Below are positions 24,767 to 33,228 of a DNA stretch of 64,000 nucleotides, in pieces. Within the stretch, counting starts at the first letter, position 1. Each line of letters starts with the position of its first letter. Below the pieces are notes generated by a model, which saw nothing but the letters and a program-made list of their open reading frames with translations, was not told the DNA's origin and did not search any database. Location of the stretch: NCBI GenBank assembly GCA_910586385.1, contig CAJUGX010000002.1:206478-270477 (forward strand), in the 5' to 3' direction. Both the position numbers and the translations under genes were made by a program. The stretch comes from an uncultured Christensenella sp. (GTDB taxonomy: Bacteria; Bacillota; Clostridia; Christensenellales; UBA1242).

Positions 24767-25373
24767 ATTTGAAATCAAGCACTGATTGAAAATCATTTTC
24801 TTCCAAAAACTTGATTTGCGCATCAGTCTTTTCTTTGTTGTTGATGTAAAAATTGTTGAGGACTTTTTCCTTGTTGAAATTCTTCTCATTTCCGCTTGTA
24901 CTTGTGTGCTTGCACTTTTCCCATTCGCATTTTGCATAAGCACGAGTCAAATTCTGCAAACAGTCAATACTCTCTTTGAGTATATCATAGAACCTGTGTG
25001 TTTGCTTCTTGTTGAGTTCGATTTTGTTGACAGAATACATAAACAAAAACTGATCAACAACAGCGAGCACTCGTCTTATCTCATCTTCTGGACTTCCGTT
25101 TTGTCCAATAAGATACAAAACCTCCTGCTTGTTGAGTTCGAAAGTCTTAAACTCCGCAACTTTGTCTGTGCTTGGAATACAGAAATTGTACAAACAACCA
25201 ATAATTTTACTGAAAAGTATTTCGGCTGCTTTCATACTTGAAATGCGGTGTGTTGTTATAAGCCCCGTGTATCTTCTCTTTTTGTCTGCAATCATTGTTA
25301 CACAGATGTTTACCACAACACCTGTCAAGGATAGCAGTCCGACAATCAGTGTCGCCAAATTGAAATCTCCCAT
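24765..25373 (-). CDS. Hypothetical protein with N-terminal membrane helix
   Basis: 202 residues from the ATG at 25373 (AGAGGTG upstream). A single hydrophobic helix (about 5-27) is followed by a charged cytosolic helical region. KKRRYTG right after the helix suggests that the C-terminal part is inside. The segment with RISSMKAAEILFSKIIG and later ELNKKQTHRFYDILKESIDCLQNLTRAYAKCEWEKCK looks like a four-helix bundle. It recalls small phage- or defence-linked membrane proteins, but I recognise no family. Monocistronic, convergent with tetR. Confidence 0.6.
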   Translation of the reverse strand: MGDFNLATLIVGLLSLTGVVVNICVTMIADKKRRYTGLITTHRISSMKAAEILFSKIIGCLYNFCIPSTDKVAEFKTFELNKQEVLYLIGQNGSPEDEIRRVLAVVDQFLFMYSVNKIELNKKQTHRFYDILKESIDCLQNLTRAYAKCEWEKCKHTSTSGNEKNFNKEKVLNNFYINNKEKTDAQIKFLEENDFQSVLDFK

Positions 25374-25485
25374 ATTCACCTCTTTTGTCAATTTCGCAGT
25401 GCCACTATCACACTGCCATCACACAACAAATATATCACATTCATTTCCGTTTGTAAATGAAAAAGTGAATTTTTGAAATCTTGAT

Positions 25486-25881
25486 TTACTCACCTTTCAA
25501 AACAATCCAACCAGCACCATTGCTTCTAGGCACTTTCAATGGCTCAACTTTTTTGACATCTTCAAGCCAGATGAGTGTGCAGTATTTTTTCTGCAATGTG
25601 CTTTGCCAGTCCTCAAACTTGTCAGTGCCAATTGCTTTGCCATACTTAACTCTGATTTCTTCCACCTTCTCTGGCGTCAGCTGGAAAAACTCAACTCGCT
25701 TTGCCTTGGCAATTGCCGTGACATCTTTTCCCGTTTCTTTGAGGAGGATTTCATCTCCGACAGAGATTTTTCCATAAGGAGCACCTTTGTTCATCCCCCA
25801 ACGACTTTCAATTGTCTTTTCTCCAGCAAGCACCATATCAAAAAATGGTTGCCTCAAAATTGCAATATGTTTCACATTCAC
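25486..25881 (-). CDS. ASCH-domain (PUA-like) protein
   Basis: 131 residues with the ASCH pattern: an N-terminal strand, then GEKTIESRWGMNKGAPYGKISVGDEILL (about 18-45), where the E-R motif marks the conserved cleft. ASCH domains bind RNA or nucleosides, and some hydrolyse acetylated cytidine derivatives. The end of exonuclease III overlaps its start by four bases (25878-25881), so the two are co-translated. The role is therefore perhaps in nucleic-acid repair or RNA metabolism (inference). Confidence 0.78.
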   Translation of the reverse strand: MNVKHIAILRQPFFDMVLAGEKTIESRWGMNKGAPYGKISVGDEILLKETGKDVTAIAKAKRVEFFQLTPEKVEEIRVKYGKAIGTDKFEDWQSTLQKKYCTLIWLEDVKKVEPLKVPRSNGAGWIVLKGE

Positions 25882-26681
25882 TCCTCTATCTCTGCAACAA
25901 CTGGCAAGTGGTCACTATAGTCCAAATCCAAAATGTCACAACCCTTTATTCTTGACTCCAACCCATCACTTGCAAGAATGTAATCAATCCTATATTTCCA
26001 ACTGTTGTAAGAGGTGTCGTATCGAGAGCGATAACTTCTCCAAGAATACTCAACTTTCTCTGGATTGCAAAACCTAAAACAATCAATCATGCCAACATTC
26101 AAAATCTTGTCAAACGCCTCACGTTCAATCGGCAGAAAGACAGATTTGTTTTTGCACTCTCTTGGATTGGTGAGATCAATCTCATTGTGAGCAATATTGT
26201 AATCACCAACACAAACCACATGATATTTTTCTTTGAGACTTGCAACAAATTTTGTAAGTGCCTCCAAGTATTGCATCTTGAAATCCAACCTGCTGTTTCC
26301 ATTCGGTATGTAAGCATCTATGATTGCGACGTCACCAAAAATGACCGTGGTCGTCCTGCCCTCATCATCTTTCCAAAACTCGCCCATGTCAAAAAGGACT
26401 TTGTCAGGTTTTCTTTTGCAAAGCACCAGCGTCCCGGCATAACCCGCTTTTGAACCGCAGTTGAAAACCGCATTATAATTGCTCAAAGCACACTTTTCTT
26501 CTGAGGCATCAAAAAAACTTATCTGGTTTGCACTTGGAAAGATGAGTCCTCTTGCAGTCCCTTCGTCACATCTCACCTCTTGAATGCAATAGACATCCGC
26601 ATCAAAATCTGCAATCCAATCAACAAGTCCAAGTTTTGCACTGGCTCTTATTCCGTTTATGTTGTAAGTCACAATTTTCAT
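25878..26681 (-). CDS. Exodeoxyribonuclease III / AP endonuclease
   Basis: 267 residues of the endonuclease-exonuclease-phosphatase fold, ExoIII/APE1 branch. It has NINGIRA (7-13), the metal Glu in CIQEVRCDE, the YIPNGNSRLDFKMQ loop, the GDYNIAH catalytic Asp and Asn, the SWRSYRS region, YRIDYIL and the terminal YSDHLPV with catalytic His. It cuts DNA at abasic sites and removes 3' blocks. It has a slightly unusual loop between GDYNIAH and IDCF. It is co-transcribed with the ASCH gene. Confidence 0.9.
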   Translation of the reverse strand: MKIVTYNINGIRASAKLGLVDWIADFDADVYCIQEVRCDEGTARGLIFPSANQISFFDASEEKCALSNYNAVFNCGSKAGYAGTLVLCKRKPDKVLFDMGEFWKDDEGRTTTVIFGDVAIIDAYIPNGNSRLDFKMQYLEALTKFVASLKEKYHVVCVGDYNIAHNEIDLTNPRECKNKSVFLPIEREAFDKILNVGMIDCFRFCNPEKVEYSWRSYRSRYDTSYNSWKYRIDYILASDGLESRIKGCDILDLDYSDHLPVVAEIEE

Positions 26682-26767
26682 ATATTTATTGTATCATATC
26701 TGCCCATTTTCTCATAGCAATTTACTTTTGTTTCACTCATAAAAGAGCCTCTACTTCTCGTTGCAAG

Positions 26768-26831
26768 TGATACAAAATTGTACACTCTGTATCATCTAAA
26801 ATGTTTTTCACCGCAAAGTTTTACAACTTTG
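26768..26831 (+). promoter_or_regulatory. Two palindromes upstream of the tetraspan membrane gene
   Basis: TGATACA (26768-26774) pairs with TGTATCA (26788-26794) over a 13-base spacer. CAAAGTT-TTAC-AACTTTG (26814-26831) is a perfect 7-base palindrome. Both lie 50-110 bases before the ATG at 26880, in a 198-base gap. They look like repressor operators, or the second could form an RNA hairpin in the leader. No confident promoter was assigned. Confidence 0.4.
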
Positions 26832-26879
26832 TTATATGTGAGTTATCATTCAAGTATCTTGATTAAAAGGAGAAAGAAA

Positions 26880-27446
26880 ATGACAAAGCCAACAAATCTT
26901 GTGAAAACAATTTTGCACGGAGCAATTGGACTTTTGGGAGTTTTGATTCTTGGATTCCTCGGATTGCCATACATCACTCAAGCTGCTTATTCAATCCCAG
27001 CAATGGGCGTGGACGCACCTGCTACAAGCATGACTGGATACGATGTGCTTGACTCAAACAATCCAAACCCAACAACAAAAGAAACTTTCCTTTATGTTGT
27101 TGTATTGCTTCTTGTGATTTTCGCTTGTCTTATGATTGTTGCTTCTGTTCTTGCACTTTTGGAAGACTTTGGTGTCGTTTCAAACGCAGTATACGGAAAA
27201 GTTGTTAAATGGGCTCTCTTTGCATCAGTTTTGACTGTGCTCGTTCTCACCGTACTCAACATTGTTGCTTGCACAGGCGTTGTTGCTGAGAAAAACGAAC
27301 TCGTTGATACAATGAACGGTCAGTTGACTGCTCTTGGAATAACTGTTCCATATGTAAAAACTGGACTCGCTGCATTGGTTCTCAATGTCATCTGCGGTGC
27401 TGGTGCAACAACTTGCGTAGGTCTTGCAACATTCAAGAGAGACTAA
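26880..27446 (+). CDS. Tetraspan membrane protein of unknown function
   Basis: 188 residues from the ATG at 26880 (AAAAGGAGAA upstream). Four hydrophobic helices lie at about 10-30, 70-93, 108-131 and 160-182. The loop between the first two (31-68) is Pro/Asn-rich and would be outside, including GYDVLDSNNPNPTT. The last two helices contain Cys pairs (ACTG, ICGAGATTCVG). No family is recognised. It is monocistronic with a strong terminator and palindromes in its leader, so it is probably tightly regulated. Confidence 0.65.
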   Translation: MTKPTNLVKTILHGAIGLLGVLILGFLGLPYITQAAYSIPAMGVDAPATSMTGYDVLDSNNPNPTTKETFLYVVVLLLVIFACLMIVASVLALLEDFGVVSNAVYGKVVKWALFASVLTVLVLTVLNIVACTGVVAEKNELVDTMNGQLTALGITVPYVKTGLAALVLNVICGAGATTCVGLATFKRD

Positions 27447-27490
27447 TTTCAAATTATGCCAATTATGTTTTCATAAAGAAGACAAAAAGA

Positions 27491-27516
27491 AAACACACCA
27501 CTTCGGTGTGTTTTTT
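27491..27516. terminator. Bidirectional terminator behind the tetraspan gene
   Basis: Stem AAACACACC (27491-27499) with GGTGTGTTT (27505-27513) and loop ACTTC, followed by T. It also serves the convergent SDR gene ending at 27518. Confidence 0.9.
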
Positions 27517-27517
27517 A

Positions 27518-28270
27518 TTATACCAACAATATTCCTCCATTTACATTCAGGTTTTCGCCATTTATGTAACTTGCTTTATCACTGCAAAGAAACAAAACTG
27601 CATTTGCAGTATCATCCACTTCCCCAAGTCTTTTTGAAGGATTTTTCTGCGCAATTTGTTTGCACTCTTCTTTTGTGTACAACTTTTTCGTAAGTGGTGT
27701 AAGCGTCAAAGATGGGCTAACAGTATTTACTCTGATTTTATACTGCGACCATTCCAAAGCCAAGTTTTTTGAAAACATAACAATCCCCGCTTCGCTTACT
27801 GTGTAAGGAATGCAAGTTGCAAGAGGTCTTTCTGCAAATCTTGACGCAATGTTTACAACCGCAGCAGATTTAGACTTTTTCAACAATGGCAAAGCACTTC
27901 TGCAACAAATAATCTTCCCGACAAGATTGACATCAATTGTTTCTTTTATTTGATTCAACGTCAACTTTTCAATATAATCTTCATTGCTTATACCAGCACA
28001 ATTTATCAGAAAATCCAGTGTCTTCAATTTTGAAAATACACTCTCAACTGCCTTTTCATCTGTAATGTCACATTTGATTGCACAAAACTCACCAATCTTT
28101 GAAAGTTCTTGTGTCGCCTTTTTTGCTCTTTGCTCATTGCCTCTATACAAAGCGACGACCTTTGCACCATTTTCCAAAAACTGTTTTGAGATTCCATAAC
28201 CTATCCCACTTGTTCCGCCAGTCACAAGGGCAACCTTATTCGAAAAACCCTCCCCCACAAAATTACTCAT
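27518..28270 (-). CDS. Short-chain dehydrogenase/reductase with altered active site
   Basis: 250 residues from the ATG at 28270 (AAAGGAG upstream; a GTG codon just before it is not needed). It has the Rossmann motif TGGTSGIGYGI and NCAGISN, and the IASR serine. The tyrosine motif reads PYTVSEAG, so the YxxxK lysine is replaced by glutamate. The rest of the fold, including VNTVSPSLTLTPLT and the C-terminal LNVNGG, is intact. The Lys-to-Glu change would disturb cofactor binding and proton relay, so its substrate and even its activity are uncertain. Monocistronic. Confidence 0.8.
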   Translation of the reverse strand: MSNFVGEGFSNKVALVTGGTSGIGYGISKQFLENGAKVVALYRGNEQRAKKATQELSKIGEFCAIKCDITDEKAVESVFSKLKTLDFLINCAGISNEDYIEKLTLNQIKETIDVNLVGKIICCRSALPLLKKSKSAAVVNIASRFAERPLATCIPYTVSEAGIVMFSKNLALEWSQYKIRVNTVSPSLTLTPLTKKLYTKEECKQIAQKNPSKRLGEVDDTANAVLFLCSDKASYINGENLNVNGGILLV

Positions 28271-28327
28271 CACACAAAATCTCCTTTTGACTATTATATC
28301 ATAATAGGAGTTTCTCTGACAAATTAT

Positions 28328-29164
28328 TTATCTTCTCGCTAGGAAGTCTTTGAAGTTTTTGCAGAGTATTTTTTCAATTTGTAACTCAGAAAAACCAGCG
28401 GATTTCATAGTGAAAGCCAACTTCTCAAAACCACAATAATCTTCAAGTCCAAGTGGCGGGTTGTCAATCCCGAAAAAGTCCGTGCCAATGCCAATGTTGT
28501 CAAATCCCCAGCGAGAGCAGAAGTATTTCAAGTTTTGCACAATCGTCTCAGCATCAAATGGGAGTCCAATTTGTTTTGTGCAATCGTCAAAGAAAAAGAG
28601 TCCAACAAATCCACCAGAGCGTACAACGCAATCAATCTGCTTGTCAGTGAGATTTCTCTTGTGTTTCCTAACTCCACAAAAACCAGTGTGCGAGCAGTAG
28701 ATGTTCCTTTTCAAACTTTTTGTCACTTGCCAAAAACTTTTTCGATTTAAGTGTGCAACATCCACAACAACTCCTGCATCCAAAAGTCTTTGCAAGCAGT
28801 GTCTTCCCCAGTCGCTTAAGCCCGCCTCACTCTTGCTCCCACCGGCCAAGCAGTTTTCATCATTCCAAGTGAGCGAACAAGAAAAAGGCTTCAGCCCAAG
28901 CAGAGACTCCAATTTCTTCTCATCTTTCACCCACCACAAATCTTCAATGTGAAGCAATGGCACATCGCCAGCCTCATTCAAAATCTCCACTCGCTCCAAA
29001 AGTTCACTCTCAATTTTCTCTTCCTCTCGACGACTGCTCCAATATGACGCGCAGACCTTTTCCACTCCAAAACTCTTGCACTTTTCAACATAAGGCAAAA
29101 TCTCGCAGAGCGGCAACTCTGTCAAAAAGTCATTGTGCGTATCGCAAATTCTCATTTCTTTCAT
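28328..29164 (-). CDS. Membrane dipeptidase family protein (peptidase M19)
   Basis: 278 residues with the M19 metal-binding order: DTHNDF (His and Asp), a bridging Glu region near HIEDL, SLTWNDEN, DVAHLNRKSFW, SHTGF, RNLTD and GIGTDFFG. M19 enzymes hydrolyse dipeptides, including D-amino-acid forms. No signal peptide is seen, so it acts in the cytoplasm. It is shorter than the roughly 310 residues of many members, with some loops cut. Two start codons (29164 or three codons later) are possible. Confidence 0.85.
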   Translation of the reverse strand: MKEMRICDTHNDFLTELPLCEILPYVEKCKSFGVEKVCASYWSSRREEEKIESELLERVEILNEAGDVPLLHIEDLWWVKDEKKLESLLGLKPFSCSLTWNDENCLAGGSKSEAGLSDWGRHCLQRLLDAGVVVDVAHLNRKSFWQVTKSLKRNIYCSHTGFCGVRKHKRNLTDKQIDCVVRSGGFVGLFFFDDCTKQIGLPFDAETIVQNLKYFCSRWGFDNIGIGTDFFGIDNPPLGLEDYCGFEKLAFTMKSAGFSELQIEKILCKNFKDFLARR

Positions 29165-29255
29165 ACCACTTTATATGCCTCACCAAACCACCTTGCCAAG
29201 AATAAACTGATTTTAGAAACACCTCGCGTGTTTCATCACCACAAAGGAGAAAATT

Positions 29256-29543
29256 ATGTACGAAAGAAAAAACTCAAATGAAGAGTGTTTTATCATCATC
29301 AAAAGACCATGCAGAGAAAGAAGAGAAGAGCATTGCAGCTTTCCACCAGAAATAAGATTTGAAAACGACGACCGCTTTGATGACAATTCTGACTGGGACA
29401 ATCAAAATTTTGACTGGGATTGCAACCAAAACAATCACCGCCCACAAAAACCTTGCAATTGCAACTGTCATAACCAAAACAACAATCATTGCGACAAACA
29501 AAAAAGAAGATGCTGTTTCTTCAACTTCTTCAGATGTTGCTAA
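29256..29543 (+). CDS. Small Asn/Asp/Cys-rich protein
   Basis: 95 residues preceded by AAAGGAG. The N-terminal third is charged (KRPCRERREEH), the middle is Asn/Asp/Trp-rich (FDDNSDWDNQNFDWDCNQNNH) and the end is a cysteine cluster (CNCNCH, RRCCFFNFFRCC). Such low-complexity Cys- and Asn-rich chains are typical of spore coat or surface proteins in spore-forming Firmicutes, but no family is matched. Twelve cysteines suggest disulfide cross-linking or metal binding. Confidence 0.6.
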   Translation: MYERKNSNEECFIIIKRPCRERREEHCSFPPEIRFENDDRFDDNSDWDNQNFDWDCNQNNHRPQKPCNCNCHNQNNNHCDKQKRRCCFFNFFRCC

Positions 29544-29548
29544 AACAA

Positions 29549-29575
29549 AAAATGGTAGTCAAAATCTGACTACCA
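29549..29575 (-). terminator. Terminator of the interrupted minus-strand gene
   Basis: Perfect stem TGGTAGTCA (29553-29561) with TGACTACCA (29567-29575). On the minus strand it is followed by a T run. It lies 38 bases behind the stop of the gene at 29613. Confidence 0.8.
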
Positions 29576-29612
29576 CTTACATACTTTCCCCAATCGCATC
29601 CCCGCGATTTTT

Positions 29613-30800
29613 TTATTTGAAATACCTGATATTTTCAAAATTTTTTGAAACCCTGGCAAGTTCTTTATCTGGATTTTCTATACTCAAAATAGAATCCTTT
29701 GCATCTTGATATTGATTGTGTGACAAAATCAACTCTTGCAAAATGTTGTTGTTTGAGTCAAGTTTGAGCACACCAGTTCCAATCCAGAAATCAGTATTGC
29801 TTGATGCCGTAGATTTCAAGTGAAGTCCTCCATCTGTTGGCGACGCACAAGGAGTTTTTCCCCAAGTTCCAAAAAGAGAAATTGCATTTGGTCTTTCCCA
29901 GAAATCAATTCGAAGGTCATAGTCTGCAGCCAAGAAACATTCATTGTTTATTCTTGCGTCAACAATTATCTTATTCAACTCTTCCTCTGATACTCCAGAA
30001 AAATCTTTTGTCCCCTTCACCAAGAAGTTTGTTTTCGCCCTCTTAAACCAAACAGCCTTCTCTTCATCTGACAAATCATAGTACACCTTTTTCATGTCAC
30101 CATAATAAGTTTTCATTCTATCATATAAATCTTGAGGGCTGTACATTTCTCTTGCAATCACCGACTCAAAGTCAATCTTCACGCCATTCGCTTGGTAAAT
30201 CTTTTGGCAAAAATAATCAAGCAAACTCTTAAAGGTAACCGTGTATCTGTCTGTTGTCTCTTGTGGCACATTGTTGAACTGAATTGAGATTTCTTCACTC
30301 TCATATTCAAATTTTACACCATACTTGTAAGTTGACAAAATTGGCCACAAAAATGTTGTCATATATTTCATATGGAAAAGTTCTGCCCAGTCAACCTCTG
30401 GAAAAGATGGTGAATTATAATTTTTGTAACCACCATACCCAAAAATGAAAACGATTGGCTTTTTATTTGCAAAGCAATAAACAAGCTTATCAATCACAAG
30501 CGAAATAGCAACTTCTGATTGCTTGCTTCCAGAAAACTTTGCAGAAAGCAATCTTGCAAGAAAACTTAAAAGCAACCTTTTCTCTTGTGCATCCTTAACT
30601 TGCAGCAGCTTTTCTCTTTGCTCTATAATGAAATAAACTCTCTGCACAACACTCTCGTCTTCTGGCTGCAAATGTATTTCTTTTGATACTCAGTTTCTAA
30701 ACAATTTCTCACAATCGTTTCCTTCATATCTCAAGCATCTGATAAGCGCCGATTCAGCCGCAGCTGTTGGAACTTCAATCTTAAAATAATTTTCAAACAT
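29613..30800 (-). pseudogene. Unknown conserved-looking gene interrupted by an in-frame TGA
   Basis: Reading from the ATG at 30800, the frame gives 36 residues (starting MFENYFKIEVPTAAAES), then TGA at 30692-30690, then continues open for 360 codons to the stop at 29613. The downstream part contains FGYGGYKNYNS, DWAELFHMKYM and FEYESEE and looks like a soluble enzyme. I recall a similar unnamed family in actinobacteria but cannot name it. A TTG at 30671 (LQPEDES context) could restart translation. The TGA may be a nonsense mutation (from TGG or CGA), a sequencing error, or, less likely, recoding. No bacterial SECIS hairpin is obvious right after it. Confidence 0.6.
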
Positions 30801-30881
30801 ATAAATCTCATCAATCCCCTTATGAAAGTATTATACCATACCAAAATAATATTTGTTTAATATTTGCTTCAAATTTTAATT

Positions 30882-30910
30882 AAAAAAAGAAAGTGGCATT
30901 CACTTTCTTT
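30882..30910 (-). terminator. Terminator of tRNA-Gly
   Basis: Stem AAAGAAAGTG (30886-30895) with CACTTTCTTT (30901-30910), followed on the minus strand by T residues. It starts six bases behind the tRNA CCA end. Confidence 0.85.
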
Positions 30911-30916
30911 CAAATT

Positions 30917-30990
30917 TGGAGCGGACGATGGGAGTCGGACCCACCTCTCAAGCTTGGGAAGCTCGCATACTACCGATGTACTACGCCCGC
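30917..30990 (-). tRNA. tRNA-Gly (anticodon CCC)
   Basis: 74 bases with encoded CCA. The acceptor pairs GCGGGCG with CGTCCGC (one G-U), the D arm GTAC/GTAT encloses a GG, and the anticodon stem CGAGC/GCTTG presents the loop TTCCCAA, so the anticodon is CCC (Gly, reads GGG). The T loop reads TCCGACT, with C at position 55 where nearly all tRNAs have T. This unusual base deserves notice. Confidence 0.92.
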
Positions 30991-31027
30991 ATATCGTGAC
31001 CACGACTTTAATCTTGGTCACTTATTT

Positions 31028-31420
31028 TTATTCTTGAATGTTTGGTGGTGTAACAATTGGTCCAAGGATTGAGTTGATTGTGAGATTTGTCAAAACATTT
31101 GAAACATAAGAAATCAAAATCCTCACTGGTTGACTGTTTTTGATATAATCTTTTGGATCATTAAGTTTTGAAAACTCGATTGAATCAACAGGGATGTCAA
31201 TGCTCATTGTGACAGCTGTCTTCATCAAATTTGCTGGTGAAATCAAAAGTGTCCTTGTGAGTGTAACTTTGACAACCTCCTCTGACACCTTTCTGATGTC
31301 AATCTCATCTTGTGGTTTGATATTGATAAGTGCATTTGGTGGAGGAAGTTGATTTTTCTCATAAACAACTTTTTCCAAGATAGGTTTTACCAAATGTGGC
31401 TTGATGATATTTTCTTGCAT
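31028..31420 (-). CDS. Hypothetical protein, possibly SecB-like fold
   Basis: 130 residues without membrane segments. Alternating beta strands (VVKVTLTRTLLISP, AVTMSIDIPVD) end in VSNVLTNLTINSILGPIVTPPN. The ordering and the LGPIVTPP tail recall SecB-type export chaperones, which carry a similar terminal proline-hydrophobic block, but the similarity is weak and I give it as a guess. The gene is monocistronic and follows tRNA-Gly closely on the same strand side. Confidence 0.5.
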   Translation of the reverse strand: MQENIIKPHLVKPILEKVVYEKNQLPPPNALINIKPQDEIDIRKVSEEVVKVTLTRTLLISPANLMKTAVTMSIDIPVDSIEFSKLNDPKDYIKNSQPVRILISYVSNVLTNLTINSILGPIVTPPNIQE

Positions 31421-31645
31421 AACGTCTCCTCAATAAGATTATATTACCACAAACAGCCCCAAAAACACAAAGATTTTTGAATTATTTTCAAATTTCTTTA
31501 TTGACATACCTCCTTTGTTGATGTGTCATATTTGATATGGAATCAAGAGGTTTGATGTTTTTAGCTTTCAACGGAACTTTTGACGATGTTTCTAAAATAA
31601 GAAGCACTGTTTTTATCGACACATTGAAAGAATATATAGAAAACA

Positions 31646-31667
31646 AAAAACGGCAAACGCCGTTTTT
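31646..31667. terminator. Terminator of the CNNM/CorC gene
   Basis: Stem AAAAACGGC (31646-31654) with GCCGTTTTT (31659-31667). It overlaps the stop codon of the gene at 31666 and could also stop plus-strand transcription from the 31.5 kb region. Confidence 0.8.
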
Positions 31668-33093
31668 ATTTTTCTTCTTTTCCTTCATCTTGCTTTTCTT
31701 GTTTGCCCTTGTCCTCATCATCCAAGCGGACAATTTTCAAGTTTACCATTTCAATCTTGTGGTCAACAAGTTTTGTGACTTTGAAGACCATGTTGATTTT
31801 GTTTTCTGTCAAATTGCCCTCATCGTCAATGATTTCATCAATTGTGAAATACTCATAAACAGTCCCATGCTCCGGCACCGCTTCAGAAAGTCCAAAAAGG
31901 AAAGAATTGAGTGTCTGATAAGGATTTTCAGGCAAGTGTTCAATCTCAAGCTTTTCAAACAAATCTTCAATTGAAATGTCTGCATCAATTTTATATTCGT
32001 CCTCCGCAATCTTTTCAAAGATTGGCTCTTTCTCGTCTTGGTCGGTCTCATCATAAATTTCACCAAAGACCGTCTCTGTGCAGTCTTCCATTGTAATGAT
32101 ACCTGAAACACCGCCATTTTCATCAAGCACAATGGCGAGGTGTTTTTTCTCTTTTTGCATCTCTTTGATAAGAGTGTCGACATTTGTATTTTCTGCAGTG
32201 AAGAGAGGCTTTTGCATCAGTTCTCTAAGTGATTTTGTTTGAATCTTTTTGTCTCCAGCAAAACGATCTTTTATCTTTGCAGTGAAATAATCTTTTATGT
32301 TGAGCACGCCAACAACATTGTCCACACTCTCACTATAAACTGGCATTCTGCTGTATTGAGTCTCGACGAACTTTTTCTCAAACTCTTCAAATGAGGCTTT
32401 GATATCCAAAAACACAACATCGACTCTATGCGTCATAACGTCATGTGCAGTGACATCTTTGATTTTGAGTGCCCCTTGAATGATGTCGCTTTCGCTGTCT
32501 TCAAGCACGCCCTCTTCTTGCATGGTGTCAATGATTGATTCGAGCTCGTCCTCAGTCACAGTGATGTTTGATTCATTTTCAGCCGTCTGCTTTCTTGTGC
32601 AGAGTTTTTGAAGTCCATAGAAGCAAATCACGATAGGATACAAAACTTTCATCAAGAAATACATAACCCCTGCAATCTTGACAGCAAACTTTTCTGGCTG
32701 AGCCTTTGCAATACTCTTTGGCAAAATCTCGCCAGTTATCAAAATAATAATTGTCATCACAACTGTGTTCATGACGTTGAGCAATGTCGCACTGTCAATA
32801 AATTGCGAAAGCAAATATGCACAGATTGTGGTTGACAAAATGTTTACAATGTTGTTTCCAACGAGAATCGTTGTGAGCACACGATCAGAGTGTTCTGCAA
32901 TGTAAAGAGCCTTTCTTGCGCCTTTAACCTTGTTTTCTGCCATGCTTCGGATTCTGATAACATTCATAAATGAAAACGCCGTCTCACTTGCTGAAAAGAA
33001 TGATGAACAAAGCAAAAGAACAACAATCAAAACAATCATAACTGCATGAATTGATGTAAATTGTGCTGCTAAGAGCATACTCGGGTGACTCAC
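31666..33093 (-). CDS. CNNM/CorC-family transporter (hemolysin family)
   Basis: 475 residues. An N-terminal CNNM (DUF21) membrane domain with four helices (about 15-160, including FFSASETAFSFMN and TGEILPKSIAKA) is followed by two CBS domains (about 210-340, with HDVMTHRVDVVFLD and DENGGVSGIITMED) and a CorC_HlyC domain near the C-terminus. The charged tail ends in KGKQEKQDEGKEEK. Bacterial relatives move Mg2+ or Co2+ and sense nucleotides by CBS. It is a single-gene unit. Confidence 0.9.
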   Translation of the reverse strand: MSHPSMLLAAQFTSIHAVMIVLIVVLLLCSSFFSASETAFSFMNVIRIRSMAENKVKGARKALYIAEHSDRVLTTILVGNNIVNILSTTICAYLLSQFIDSATLLNVMNTVVMTIIILITGEILPKSIAKAQPEKFAVKIAGVMYFLMKVLYPIVICFYGLQKLCTRKQTAENESNITVTEDELESIIDTMQEEGVLEDSESDIIQGALKIKDVTAHDVMTHRVDVVFLDIKASFEEFEKKFVETQYSRMPVYSESVDNVVGVLNIKDYFTAKIKDRFAGDKKIQTKSLRELMQKPLFTAENTNVDTLIKEMQKEKKHLAIVLDENGGVSGIITMEDCTETVFGEIYDETDQDEKEPIFEKIAEDEYKIDADISIEDLFEKLEIEHLPENPYQTLNSFLFGLSEAVPEHGTVYEYFTIDEIIDDEGNLTENKINMVFKVTKLVDHKIEMVNLKIVRLDDEDKGKQEKQDEGKEEK

Positions 33094-33193
33094 TTTTTTC
33101 TCCTTAAATCTAAAATATGTGCGTATTATAACACATCAAACGCATTTTGTCCAGTCTTTGTGCCCAAAATGCACACTTGCGACTTTTTCTCTT

Positions 33194-33221
33194 TTGAAAA
33201 TGGCATGATTTGTGATAGAAT
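33194..33221 (+). promoter_or_regulatory. Promoter of the radical SAM gene
   Basis: TTGAAA (33194-33199), a 16-base spacer and TAGAAT (33216-33221). The ATG at 33229 is seven bases beyond the -10 box with no ribosome site, suggesting transcription begins at the start codon. Confidence 0.6.
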
Positions 33222-33228
33222 ATATAAT

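Noticed and set aside
29613..30800. Selenocysteine at the in-frame TGA
   Set aside because: I see no clear bacterial SECIS hairpin right behind the TGA and no redox motif (CxxU) around it; a nonsense mutation is simpler.
31537..31974. 145-codon plus-strand ORF (MESRGLMFLAFNGTF...)
   Set aside because: It crosses the terminator at 31646-31667 and continues antisense through the CNNM/CorC gene. The first 36 codons look somewhat protein-like, but no ribosome site or stop before the hairpin supports a gene.
33085..33228. 48-codon N-terminal extension of the PflX-like gene
   Set aside because: It overlaps the start of the divergent CNNM gene and its sequence (HTCDFFSFENGMICD) does not belong to the family; the promoter also lies within it.
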